Numbered from the stretch's first letter, positions 44,730 to 52,422 are shown. The stretch is DNA of 64,000 bases from Neotabrizicola shimadae (GCF_019623905.1 NZ_CP069370.1:2480001-2544000), one strand, 5' to 3'. Program-made: numbers and translations. The notes: generated by a model from the sequence alone, not told the origin.

Positions 44730-45754
44730 CAGCCCGCCCCCAAGGGTGCCCAGAGGACGCCGCCTTGGTCATCTGCGGCCAGCAGCCAACCCGTCAGCGG
44801 CGTTACGGCAAGAGCCAAGATCGGCGCTCCGGTCGGGCGCTTGACGGCGCGCGGCTCGGCGATCTGGTCGATCTCGGAGAAGATCACTGCGCCCGACGAA
44901 TAGCCTGCCAACACGGCCTCATGCCCCGGCAGGGCGCAGACGGCGGTGACGTAGCCCCGCCCGCCCCAGGCCAGTTGCATCGGGCCGCGCCCCATCGGCC
45001 CCTGCGCCCCGTCAAAGGGCCAGAGGATCGCCTCATCCGCGCCGGTTGTGGCCAGCCAGGGCAGTTTGCCGGCCCAGGCCCAGCCCTTCACCTTGGTCGG
45101 ATAGCCCGACATGCGCAGGTCGGCCTTGTCGCGCAGCCGCCAGCCGTGCAGCGCGTTCTCCTGCATCCGGGTCATCACGAAACGGTCGTCGGGGCTGAAG
45201 GTGACGGCCGTGTGGCTGCCCGCCCACTTGAGGCTGGCGGGTTTCCACCCGCACCTTTCCCGCGCCCAAATCGTGACTCCGCCGTAATGTGCCACGGCCA
45301 GCCGCCCGCCCTTGCGGTCGAAGGCGAGGCCGCCGACGGTCGAGGGGGCTTCCAGCACCTCGCGCCGGGTGCCATCCCAAAGATGCACCTCGCGGCCCGC
45401 CGAGCAGGCAAAGACCCCACCCACGCCGGCCGCCACATGGTCCACCCATTTGGGAAAGGCCGCGATCTCGGTCACCCCCTCCGGCGTGATACGGCAGAAC
45501 CGGCCGTCATCGCCCCCGGTCAGGATCATTCCCGAGGACTCCGCCACCATCGACAGCACCGCGCCCTCGTGGACCGGCAGTGCTTCGGGGTCCGCGCCAG
45601 GGCGGAAGGCGCGGATCACGCCATCCCCCCAGGCGGTGAACGCGGTGTCGCCGACCGTCACCACCGCCACAGGAACGGCGCCGAAGTCGAACCTGCGCCC
45701 GCCCTTTTCGATGCGGGTGGGCGCTAGGGGATCATGCCGTTCCAGCACCGGCAT
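44729..45754 (-). CDS. Cytosolic WD40-repeat protein in zinc operon
   Basis: The 341-residue product has seven-bladed beta-propeller spacing with WD-like units (AFTAWGDGVIRAF, ILTGGDDGRFCRI, VFACSAGREVHLWDG, LAVAHYGGVTIWA, LATTGADEAILWPF, VLAGYSSGAVIFSE, LLAADDQGGVLWAPL). There is no signal peptide, unlike the periplasmic zinc chaperone AztD. It is coupled to the COG0523 gene by TGATG. A scaffold or metallation-partner role is possible but unknown. Confidence 0.82.
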   Translation of the reverse strand: MPVLERHDPLAPTRIEKGGRRFDFGAVPVAVVTVGDTAFTAWGDGVIRAFRPGADPEALPVHEGAVLSMVAESSGMILTGGDDGRFCRITPEGVTEIAAFPKWVDHVAAGVGGVFACSAGREVHLWDGTRREVLEAPSTVGGLAFDRKGGRLAVAHYGGVTIWARERCGWKPASLKWAGSHTAVTFSPDDRFVMTRMQENALHGWRLRDKADLRMSGYPTKVKGWAWAGKLPWLATTGADEAILWPFDGAQGPMGRGPMQLAWGGRGYVTAVCALPGHEAVLAGYSSGAVIFSEIDQIAEPRAVKRPTGAPILALAVTPLTGWLLAADDQGGVLWAPLGAG

Positions 45755-46716
45755 CAGGCGGCCTTGCAGGCGGCAAAGCCCTCGGCCAGCCCCATCTTGT
45801 CCAGATCGCGCCCGATGAACACCAGCTTCGACGCCCGCGGCTTGCCCTTGGGCCAGGGACCAAGCGGCGCGCCGTCGGTCAGCATGTGGACGGCATGGAC
45901 GACGAACCGCTCGTCCTGACCCTTGAAGTCGAGGATGCCCTTGGACCGCAGGATATCCTGCCCCCGCTCGCGCAGAAGCTTACCGAACCAGGCCTGGAAC
46001 TTGCGTTGATCGAGGGGAGTGTCCGAGGCCAGCGAGACCGAGGTGATGTCCTCCTCATGTTCGTGCGTATGGTCTTCGTCCAGGAAATCCGGCTCGATCT
46101 CCAGCACGCGTTCCAGACTGAAGGCATCAAGGCCCAGCACCTGATCCAGCGCCACGCTGCACTTCTCGGTCTTCACGATCTTCGCATAGGGGTTGATCGC
46201 CTTGATCCGCGCCTCGGCGGTGGCAAGACCGGCGGCATCGACCAGATCGACCTTGTTCAGAAGGATGATGTCGGCAAAGGCGATCTGTTCGGCTGCCTCA
46301 TGCGCCTCGTCCAGATGGGTGGACAGGTTCACCGCATCGACCACCGTCACGATGGCATCAAGCCGCGTCTTCTCGGCCACGTCCTGATCGACATAAAAGG
46401 TCTGTGCGACAGGCGCCGGGTCGGCCATGCCCGTCGTCTCGATCAGGATGCCGTCGAAGTCCTTGCGCTTCATCAGCCCGCCCAGAATGCGGATCAGATC
46501 GCCCCGTACGGTGCAGCAGATGCAGCCGTTGTTCATCTCGAAGATCTCTTCGTCGGCGTCGATGACCAGTTCATTGTCGATCCCGGTCTCGCCGAACTCG
46601 TTGATGATGACAGCGTATTTCTTGCCATGCGGCTCGGTCAGGATGCGGTTGAGAAGGGTGGTCTTGCCCGCGCCCAGAAAGCCGGTGAGCACGGTAACGG
46701 GGGTTTGGGCGTTCAT
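45754..46716 (-). CDS. COG0523 (CobW-like) metallochaperone GTPase, short form
   Basis: The 320-residue product has Walker [29 protein letters not shown] and a His-rich linker DEDHTHEHEED between the GTPase and CobW_C domains, fitting zinc binding. It lies 12 bp after the DUF4198 gene and overlaps the WD40 gene. Confidence 0.92.
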   Translation of the reverse strand: MNAQTPVTVLTGFLGAGKTTLLNRILTEPHGKKYAVIINEFGETGIDNELVIDADEEIFEMNNGCICCTVRGDLIRILGGLMKRKDFDGILIETTGMADPAPVAQTFYVDQDVAEKTRLDAIVTVVDAVNLSTHLDEAHEAAEQIAFADIILLNKVDLVDAAGLATAEARIKAINPYAKIVKTEKCSVALDQVLGLDAFSLERVLEIEPDFLDEDHTHEHEEDITSVSLASDTPLDQRKFQAWFGKLLRERGQDILRSKGILDFKGQDERFVVHAVHMLTDGAPLGPWPKGKPRASKLVFIGRDLDKMGLAEGFAACKAA

Positions 46717-46728
46717 GCGTCTTCTCCT

Positions 46729-47484
46729 CTATTCGACATGCGGAAGGGCGAAAGACAGGGTCGAGAACAGGAACAGCTCGTCGGTGTCCGGGTCATCGGT
46801 GACCTTGGTCGAATGTTCGACGCCCACGACGTTCAGACCGGCGCTGGTGACCTTGAGTGTGATCATGCCCTTGTCGTCGGTCACCGCCGGCGTCATGCCG
46901 TTCGGCAGGTTGATGTAGTCGTTGATGAGAGCAACGCCCGGCAGCGGTTCGCCATTCAGCAGCACCTGCACGACATATTCATCACCATAGGCCAAGGCGG
47001 CGGGGTTGGACTGGGGCACGATCTCCAGCGCGGCACCCCATGGCGCAAGCGGGCCTTCGAAGGGTCCGGCGAGGTGGGTGTTGTATTTCAGCGGATGGTG
47101 CGCCTCGGTCCCGTCGGGCACCTGGCGCTTGCCGACGTTCTGCCAGTTGCCGGTCGAATCCTTGATCCAGAAGCCGTTGTCGAAGGTGGTGGCCACCACA
47201 GCGGCGCCTTCGGGAATGTCGATCGTCGCGTTGGACTCGTGCGGGGTGATCGTCACGGCAAGCTTCTCGCCGCTTGTGGTCAGGCCGACGGACTGGGTGA
47301 CCTTTGCCGGGTCATAGGCCCCATCCTCGCTGCCATGCCCATAGACGATGGTCGGCTGATCGATGCGTTGCGCGACCCAGATGCCGTGCGCGGCTGCTAG
47401 GGTAGGAATGCAGGCCAGCGCGGACACTGTGGCGATGCGGGCGGCGAAAGCGGCGAAGTGGAAGCGTTGGGCGACGGTTTGCAT
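46729..47484 (-). CDS. Secreted DUF4198 (NikK-like) metal-binding protein
   Basis: The 251-residue product has a signal peptide (ALACIPTLAAA) with predicted cleavage just before HGIWVAQRI, leaving an N-terminal His. The DUF4198 fold follows, with GHGSEDGAYDP and a late Ig-like domain (VVQVLLNGEPLPGVALINDY, GMITLKVTSAGLNVVGVEH). Family members are periplasmic and linked to transition-metal uptake. AGGA precedes the ATG. It lies 54 bp after the 49-residue ORF within the zinc operon. Confidence 0.82.
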   Translation of the reverse strand: MQTVAQRFHFAAFAARIATVSALACIPTLAAAHGIWVAQRIDQPTIVYGHGSEDGAYDPAKVTQSVGLTTSGEKLAVTITPHESNATIDIPEGAAVVATTFDNGFWIKDSTGNWQNVGKRQVPDGTEAHHPLKYNTHLAGPFEGPLAPWGAALEIVPQSNPAALAYGDEYVVQVLLNGEPLPGVALINDYINLPNGMTPAVTDDKGMITLKVTSAGLNVVGVEHSTKVTDDPDTDELFLFSTLSFALPHVE

Positions 47485-47538
47485 GGGTTTTCCTCTGAAA
47501 TGGCGTTGAGTGTTCAGGTTGATCTGTGGCGTAAAGGT

Positions 47539-47688
47539 TCAGTCCTTTGGCACCGGAAGGCTGTTATCGGATACGGTCAGCGAAAGATCCGCCTCCGTCC
47601 TGGACGCGCAGCGCCATTTCGGAAACCCCTGACCGGCCATGACAGGGGCCGCAAAGCTGCCCCCGACGATGGCGACATCCAGCGTCAC
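47539..47688 (-). CDS. Short 49-residue ORF overlapping the zinc-binding-protein gene
   Basis: A GTG at 47688 overlaps the stop of the upstream gene by four bases (GTGA), the same junction type used elsewhere in this operon. The product, VTLDVAIVGGSFAAPVMAGQ then GFPKWRCASRTEADLSLTVS and DNSLPVPKD, has a hydrophobic first half and a single Cys. I do not recognise it; it may be a small protein or the remnant of a longer gene. Confidence 0.5.
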   Translation of the reverse strand: MTLDVAIVGGSFAAPVMAGQGFPKWRCASRTEADLSLTVSDNSLPVPKD

Positions 47689-48635
47689 TGCCCGAGGGCC
47701 GCCGTCAGCTGGCCGATGTTGTAGCGCATCATGGTCAGATAGGTCCCGGCGGGGCCTTCAGGACCCGACAGCGCGTCGGAATAGAGCGTGCCGCCAACCT
47801 TGGCCCCCGTCTCGGCAGCGATCTGGTCCAGAAGCCGGGGGTCCGAGATGTTCTCCATGAAGACCGCCGGGATCTTCTCATCGCGGATCTGGGTGATCAG
47901 CGCGGCCACATCCGCCGCCGAGGCTTCGGACTCCGTCGAAATCCCCTGCGGCGCCTTGAAGGTCATCCCATAGGCGTCGCCGAAATAGCCGAAGGCGTCG
48001 TGCGAGGTGACGATGGTGCGGCGATCCTCCGGCAGCGCGGCGATGGCGGCCTTGATCTCGGCATCCACCGCCTGCAGCTCTGCCATATAGGCGGCGGCGT
48101 TGGCTTTGTAGGTCTCGGCCCCTTCCGGATCAGCGGCGGTCAGACCGCGTTCGATGTTGCCGACGTAAATCTCGACGTTCGCCACGCTTTGCCAGGCGTG
48201 CGGGTCCTGGCCGCCGTGGTCGTGATCGTGGCCGGCCTCTTCCTCGGCGTGGTCGTGGTCCTCGCCTTCCGCATGGTCATGCCCTTCTTCCTCAAAGGCG
48301 CGGGGCGTCACGCCTTCCGAGGCGGTGATGATAGTGGCCTTGGTGCCCGAGGCTTCGACCAGTCGGTCCATCCAGCCTTCGAACCCAAGGCCATTGGCGA
48401 CGATCACATCCGCGCCCGCGACGGCCTGGGCATCGGCAGGTGCGGGCTGGAACACATGGGCGTCGCCATCCGGGCCGACGAGCGTTGTCACCTCCACCCG
48501 ATCGCCGCCGACATTCTGCACGATGTCGCCGAGGATCGAGAAGGTGGCGATCACGTTCAGCTTGTCCTGCGCAAACGCGGGTGCTGCGAAGGCGATGGCG
48601 GCGGCAGAGGCGAGGAGGAGACGGCGGGTCAGCAT
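47685..48635 (-). CDS. aztC: Zinc ABC transporter substrate-binding protein (AztC/ZnuA-like)
   Basis: The 316-residue product has a signal peptide (ending APAFAQ) and the cluster A-I zinc-binding fold. His60 lies in GDAHVFQP, then a His/Glu-rich loop (EEEGHDHAEGEDHDHAEEE and GHDHDHGG), DPHAWQSV, SHDAFGYF and MENISDPRL, which supply the other ligands. The core resembles Paracoccus AztC, but the His loop is longer, as in ZnuA. It captures Zn2+ in the periplasm for the AztBA-like permease and ATPase. Confidence 0.88.
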   Translation of the reverse strand: MLTRRLLLASAAAIAFAAPAFAQDKLNVIATFSILGDIVQNVGGDRVEVTTLVGPDGDAHVFQPAPADAQAVAGADVIVANGLGFEGWMDRLVEASGTKATIITASEGVTPRAFEEEGHDHAEGEDHDHAEEEAGHDHDHGGQDPHAWQSVANVEIYVGNIERGLTAADPEGAETYKANAAAYMAELQAVDAEIKAAIAALPEDRRTIVTSHDAFGYFGDAYGMTFKAPQGISTESEASAADVAALITQIRDEKIPAVFMENISDPRLLDQIAAETGAKVGGTLYSDALSGPEGPAGTYLTMMRYNIGQLTAALGQ

Positions 48636-48647
48636 GGGGATAACCTT

Positions 48648-49511
48648 TCAGGCTTCAAGATGGGCGCGCGGCCAGAAACGGGCGGCAAGGCTGCCCGCGG
48701 GGCCGAACACGAGGGAGAGGAGGTAGAGGGTTCCGGCGGAGAGGATGATCGCGGGGCCAGAGGGCAGCCCTGCGTGGTATGACGCCAGGAGCCCCGCGAC
48801 AGAGGAGACCGCCGCAACCAATGCGGCCACTGCCAGCATCCCGCCGATGGAGGTTGCCCAGAACCGGGCGGTGGCGGCGGGCAGGATCATGATCCCCACC
48901 GCCATCAGCGTGCCAAGCGCCTGAAACCCCGCGACGAGGTTCAGCACCACAAGGCCCAGGAACAGGAAATGCACCGGCCCGCTCCATAGGCTCACCGACC
49001 GCAAGAACCGCGGATCAGCGCATTCCAGAACCAGCGGGCGATAAACCAGCGCCAGAGAAACGAGTGTCACCGTGGTGATCGCGCAGAGCAGCCTCAGCGC
49101 GGCATCGTCGAGTGCCAGCACCGTGCCGAAAAGGACGTGCATCAGGTCCACGTTCGAGCCCTTGAGCGAGACGAGTAGCACGCCCAGGGCCAGCGAGATC
49201 AGGTAGAAGGCGGCCAGCGAGGCATCCTCGCGCAGCGACGTGAAGCGCGCGACAGCCCCGGTCAGCACCGCGACGACCAGACCGGCGGCCACCCCACCGA
49301 TCGTCATCGCCCCGAGGTTCAGCCCGGCCACCAGATAGCCCACCGCCGCGCCGGGCAGGATCGCATGGGCCATGGCATCGCCCGTCAGGCTCATCCGCCG
49401 CAACAGCAGGAACACCCCCACCGGTGTCGCCCCCAGCGAGATCGCCAGACACCCCAGAAGCGCGCGCTGCATGAAGGCGAAGTCGGCGAAGGGCTCGATC
49501 AGCCAGCTCAT
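48648..49511 (-). CDS. aztB: Zinc ABC transporter permease (AztB/ZnuB-like)
   Basis: The 287-residue product has about eight membrane helices and ABC-3 family motifs (LLRRMSLTGDAMAHAILPGAAVGYL, FGTVLALDD, GTLMAVGIMILPAATARFW). It overlaps the ATPase gene by four bases (ATGA) and precedes the binding-protein gene by 12 bp. Confidence 0.88.
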   Translation of the reverse strand: MSWLIEPFADFAFMQRALLGCLAISLGATPVGVFLLLRRMSLTGDAMAHAILPGAAVGYLVAGLNLGAMTIGGVAAGLVVAVLTGAVARFTSLREDASLAAFYLISLALGVLLVSLKGSNVDLMHVLFGTVLALDDAALRLLCAITTVTLVSLALVYRPLVLECADPRFLRSVSLWSGPVHFLFLGLVVLNLVAGFQALGTLMAVGIMILPAATARFWATSIGGMLAVAALVAAVSSVAGLLASYHAGLPSGPAIILSAGTLYLLSLVFGPAGSLAARFWPRAHLEA

Positions 49512-50248
49512 GCCGCCCCCCGCTCAGCGGGCCGGACGCAGACGTTTGCGTCGTCGTCGAAGGCCTCGGACATCTGCCGCGCGCGGAACAGGTTCTCGGC
49601 GGTCAGGACGGTGTCCGTCGGCCCATGCGCCACCTTTTCGCGTGCCAGCAGCAGAGTTTCGGGGAAATGACGGCGCACGGCCTCGATATCGTGCAGCACC
49701 GCCAGAACCGTCCGGCCCTCGCCATGCCAGCGCTGCACGACTGCCAGAAGATCGGCGGCGGTCTTGGCGTCGAGCGCTGTGAAGGGTTCGTCCAGAAGGA
49801 TCAGGTCCGCGTCCTGCAGCAACAGCCGTGCGAACATCACCCGCTGCACCTGCCCGCCCGACAGGGCCGAGATCGGGCGGCGCTCAAATCCGGTCAGGCC
49901 GACGGCGGCCAGCGCCTCACCCACCCGGGCAAGATCGGCGCGCGACAGCCCGCCAAAGGCCCCCGTGCGATGCCAAAGCCCCATGGCGACGAAAGCCTGT
50001 ACCGACAGGGGAAAACTGCGGTCCACTTCGGAGAGTTGCGGCAGATAGGCCACGCGCGCCGCCCCGCGCTCGATCTTGCCCTCGAGCGGCGGCAACTCGC
50101 CCATTACGCCTTTCAGAAGGGTGGACTTGCCCGCGCCGTTCGGTCCGACAATCGCGGTCAGGCTGCCCCCCGCCAGTTCAAGGTCAAGGTGATGCACCGC
50201 GGGATGGCGGTCATAGCCAAGGGTCAGGTCGCGCACACGCAAGGCCAT
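49508..50248 (-). CDS. aztA: Zinc ABC transporter ATP-binding protein (AztA/ZnuC-like)
   Basis: The 246-residue product has Walker A GPNGAGKST, YLPQLSEVDRSFPLSV (Q-loop), LSGGQVQRV (signature), LILLDEPFTALD (Walker B) and VLHDIE (switch). It begins three bases after a 33-residue membrane peptide and overlaps the permease gene. Confidence 0.9.
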   Translation of the reverse strand: MALRVRDLTLGYDRHPAVHHLDLELAGGSLTAIVGPNGAGKSTLLKGVMGELPPLEGKIERGAARVAYLPQLSEVDRSFPLSVQAFVAMGLWHRTGAFGGLSRADLARVGEALAAVGLTGFERRPISALSGGQVQRVMFARLLLQDADLILLDEPFTALDAKTAADLLAVVQRWHGEGRTVLAVLHDIEAVRRHFPETLLLAREKVAHGPTDTVLTAENLFRARQMSEAFDDDANVCVRPAERGAA

Positions 50249-50251
50249 GGC

Positions 50252-50353
50252 TCAGCCCGCCACCAGCCAAAGGCCCAGCCACAGAAGCCCTGAGAGGCCA
50301 AGGGCAAGCGCCAGCCGAGCCACGGCCCCGGAAAGAAGAAGATCGCGCTTCAT
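50252..50353 (-). CDS. 33-residue single-span membrane peptide
   Basis: ATGA overlap with the zur-like stop starts a 33-codon frame: MKRDLLLSGAVARLALALGL then SGLLWLGLWLVAG. It has a basic N-terminus and one hydrophobic helix. It fills exactly the gap between the zur-like gene and aztA. Tight packing with both neighbours supports translation, but no family is recognised. Confidence 0.65.
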   Translation of the reverse strand: MKRDLLLSGAVARLALALGLSGLLWLGLWLVAG

Positions 50354-50745
50354 GCCCGGTCCTCCGCGCAGTCACCGCAGCGGCCATGCACCTCGATGGT
50401 CTGGCGGGCCTCGGCAAAACCCTCGGCGGCCAGGCGCTGATGCAGGCTTTCCAACAGGCCGGGAGCTTCGACACCACGCACCGTCCCGCAATCGTCGCAG
50501 ATCACCACCACGCCGGGGCGGATGGCCGCAACCGGAGCCCAGGCGCGCAGGGTTTCGATCCGGCGGATCAGGCCCGCCTCCTCCAGCCCCTTCAGTGCCC
50601 GGTACACAGTGGGCGGCGCCACCGCGCCGCGATCCGTCTGCATCCGGCCCAGAAGTTGATAGGCGGTCATCGGCGCGTTGGCCGCGCGCAGATGGTTCAG
50701 CACCTGCACCTGATTGGGGGTCAGATGGTCTGCGCTCTGCCCCAT
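50350..50745 (-). CDS. zur: FUR-family regulator, Zur-like
   Basis: The 131-residue product has a winged helix (VLNHLRAANAPMTAYQLLGRM...PPTVYRALKGLEEAGLI) and two structural CxxC zinc pairs (Cys83/86 and Cys123/126, the latter in EVHGRCGDC). The sensory site usual in Zur is absent: where Cys and two His are expected 10, 5 and 3 residues before Cys83 there are Ala, Gly and Val. It may respond to zinc differently or depend on another Zur. It is coupled to hisI by TGATG. The operator at 51251 lies upstream of the operon. Confidence 0.82.
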   Translation of the reverse strand: MGQSADHLTPNQVQVLNHLRAANAPMTAYQLLGRMQTDRGAVAPPTVYRALKGLEEAGLIRRIETLRAWAPVAAIRPGVVVICDDCGTVRGVEAPGLLESLHQRLAAEGFAEARQTIEVHGRCGDCAEDRA

Positions 50746-51215
50746 CACAGCACCGTCGGGTTGGGCGCATCGCCATAGACGGCGACCGGATCGAACCGCT
50801 TGGCCGCTTCGACGAACCGCAGCGGCGCACCTGCCCGATCCCCGAACGGCACCGCGCGGTAGAAGCAGGACCGATAGCCCACATGGCAGGACGCGCCTGA
50901 CTCTGCCACCTCGACCGCCAGCCACAGCGCATCCTGATCGTCGTCGATCCGTATCTCGACCACGCGCTGCACAAGGCCCGAGGTCGCGCCCTTGTGCCAG
51001 ACCGCTTGACGGGTGCGGCTGAAGTGATGCGCCTCTCCCGTTGCGATGGTCAGGCGCAGGGCCTCGGCGTTCATCCAGCCGATCATCAGCACCGTGCCAT
51101 CACCCGCATCGCTCGCGACGCAGGGCATAAGCCCGTCCATCGGAACACGCGGGGCTAGGGTCTGGCCCTCTTCCACGTCAAGAACCGAAAGGCGGGGGGC
51201 GAAGGTGATGTTCAT
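50745..51215 (-). CDS. hisI: Phosphoribosyl-AMP cyclohydrolase paralog (HisI2 type)
   Basis: HisI opens the adenine ring of phosphoribosyl-AMP in histidine synthesis and is a zinc enzyme. The 156-residue product has the MIGWMNAEAL and SRTRQAVWHKGATSG motifs and the pair CHVGYRSCF (Cys110, Cys117). The remaining zinc ligand, the Cys of DCDxD, is replaced: the motif is DDDQD (91-95) with Asp92. Genomic context is zinc starvation, where second copies of zinc enzymes, HisI included, are known. An N-terminal extension of about 25 residues precedes the core. Confidence 0.9.
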   Translation of the reverse strand: MNITFAPRLSVLDVEEGQTLAPRVPMDGLMPCVASDAGDGTVLMIGWMNAEALRLTIATGEAHHFSRTRQAVWHKGATSGLVQRVVEIRIDDDQDALWLAVEVAESGASCHVGYRSCFYRAVPFGDRAGAPLRFVEAAKRFDPVAVYGDAPNPTVL

Positions 51216-51250
51216 GGGGATTGCTTTCGACAGATCGTCGGCAGATATAC

Positions 51251-51263
51251 GTTACAGTATAAC
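51251..51263. promoter_or_regulatory. Zur-like operator between hisI operon and COG0523 gene
   Basis: GTTACAGTATAAC differs at one base from the palindrome at 41565-41577, and both are followed by AT. It lies in the 73-bp gap between two divergent starts, so it can control both. Confidence 0.72.
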
Positions 51264-51288
51264 ATTGCGCAAGTCGGATGACCGCTCT

Positions 51289-52422
51289 ATGCCGAAACGT
51301 ATCCCCCTGACGCTCATCACCGGCTATCTGGCTGCGGGCAAGACCACGCTGCTGAACGCGCTCCTGCGCGATGCGTCGGCGGGCCGGATCGCGGTGGTGG
51401 TGAACGAGTTCGGCGATGTGGGCCTCGACCACGACCTGATCGTCGAGACGACCGAGGAAACGGTGCTGCTATCGTCAGGCTGCATGTGCTGCACGGTGCG
51501 CGGTGATCTGGTGCAGGCGCTGGAGGGGCTGTTCGAAAAGCGCAGCGCAGGCAAGCTGGACTTTGACCGCATCGTGATCGAGACGACAGGCCTCGCCGAT
51601 CCCGCGCCGATCCTGCACACGCTGATCGTGACGCCCGGTCTTGGTGCGGCCCTGCGGATGGATGGCGTGGTCACCGTCTGTGATGCCGTGAACGGCCCCG
51701 TAACGCTGGACCGTGGGTTTGAAAGCGTCCAGCAAGTCGCGATGGCCGATGTGCTGGTGCTGTCGAAGACCGACCTGGTCACACCCACACAAGCGGCGAA
51801 GTTCCGCGCCCGGCTAGCGGCTTTGGCGCCGGGAGCAAAGATCGTCACGGCAAGTCAGGGCGCGGTCCCCATCAACGAACTCTTCGGCCACGGCGCGCCC
51901 GACATGGGCGGCGCATTGCCCGAGGCCGAGGCATGGGTCAACACGCCCGCCTATGCGCTGTCTTCCTTGCCGCTGCCGGTTCTGACTAAGCCCGGCGCGT
52001 CTTTGGCTGGCGCGGGTCCGACCTATGGCCTTTTCGGAATGGCTCCCACCCCGACCCCCAGCCTGATTTCTGCCATCATCCCCGCCGCGCATCACGACGA
52101 CCGAATCTCCTCGGTCTCGATGGTCTTCGATGACCCGATCCATCCGATCATGCTGGACATCTGGCTGGAAACCCTGATCGCCGCCCGCGGCCCTGACATC
52201 TTGCGCGTGAAGGCTGTGATCTGGGCAGACGGCTTCGACACGCCCTTCGTGATCCACGGCGTGCAGCACATCATCGACCCACCCATTCGCCTTGCCCGCT
52301 GGAATGGCACCGACCGCAAGAGCCGCGTCGTCATCATCGGCCGCGACCTGCCGCGTGAGGCCTTGCTCGAGAGCCTGGAGGTACTGAAAACGCGGCCAAT
52401 GGTACATCCGCTACCGGCCTGA
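51289..52422 (+). CDS. COG0523 (CobW-like) metallochaperone GTPase, third copy
   Basis: The 377-residue product has a variant Walker A GYLAAGKTT, GCMCC, IETTGLADP and a guanine motif SKTDL. The CobW_C region includes DIWLETLIAARGPDILRVKAV. It is divergent from hisI across a Zur-like operator, so zinc control is likely. It is the last plus-strand gene before the interrupted recombinase. Confidence 0.9.
   Translation: MPKRIPLTLITGYLAAGKTTLLNALLRDASAGRIAVVVNEFGDVGLDHDLIVETTEETVLLSSGCMCCTVRGDLVQALEGLFEKRSAGKLDFDRIVIETTGLADPAPILHTLIVTPGLGAALRMDGVVTVCDAVNGPVTLDRGFESVQQVAMADVLVLSKTDLVTPTQAAKFRARLAALAPGAKIVTASQGAVPINELFGHGAPDMGGALPEAEAWVNTPAYALSSLPLPVLTKPGASLAGAGPTYGLFGMAPTPTPSLISAIIPAAHHDDRISSVSMVFDDPIHPIMLDIWLETLIAARGPDILRVKAVIWADGFDTPFVIHGVQHIIDPPIRLARWNGTDRKSRVVIIGRDLPREALLESLEVLKTRPMVHPLPA

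Noticed and set aside
44729-45754. WD40 gene as the periplasmic zinc chaperone AztD
   Set aside because: It has no signal peptide and is coupled to a cytosolic GTPase gene; AztD is secreted.
45886-47400. Plus-strand open frame across the COG0523 and DUF4198 genes
   Set aside because: It crosses two genes with clear motifs on the other strand and has none of its own.
47685-50248. Manganese or iron ABC transporter of the same cluster
   Set aside because: The His-rich loop of the binding protein, the Zur-like operator and the zinc-linked neighbours favour zinc, although substrate cannot be proved from sequence.
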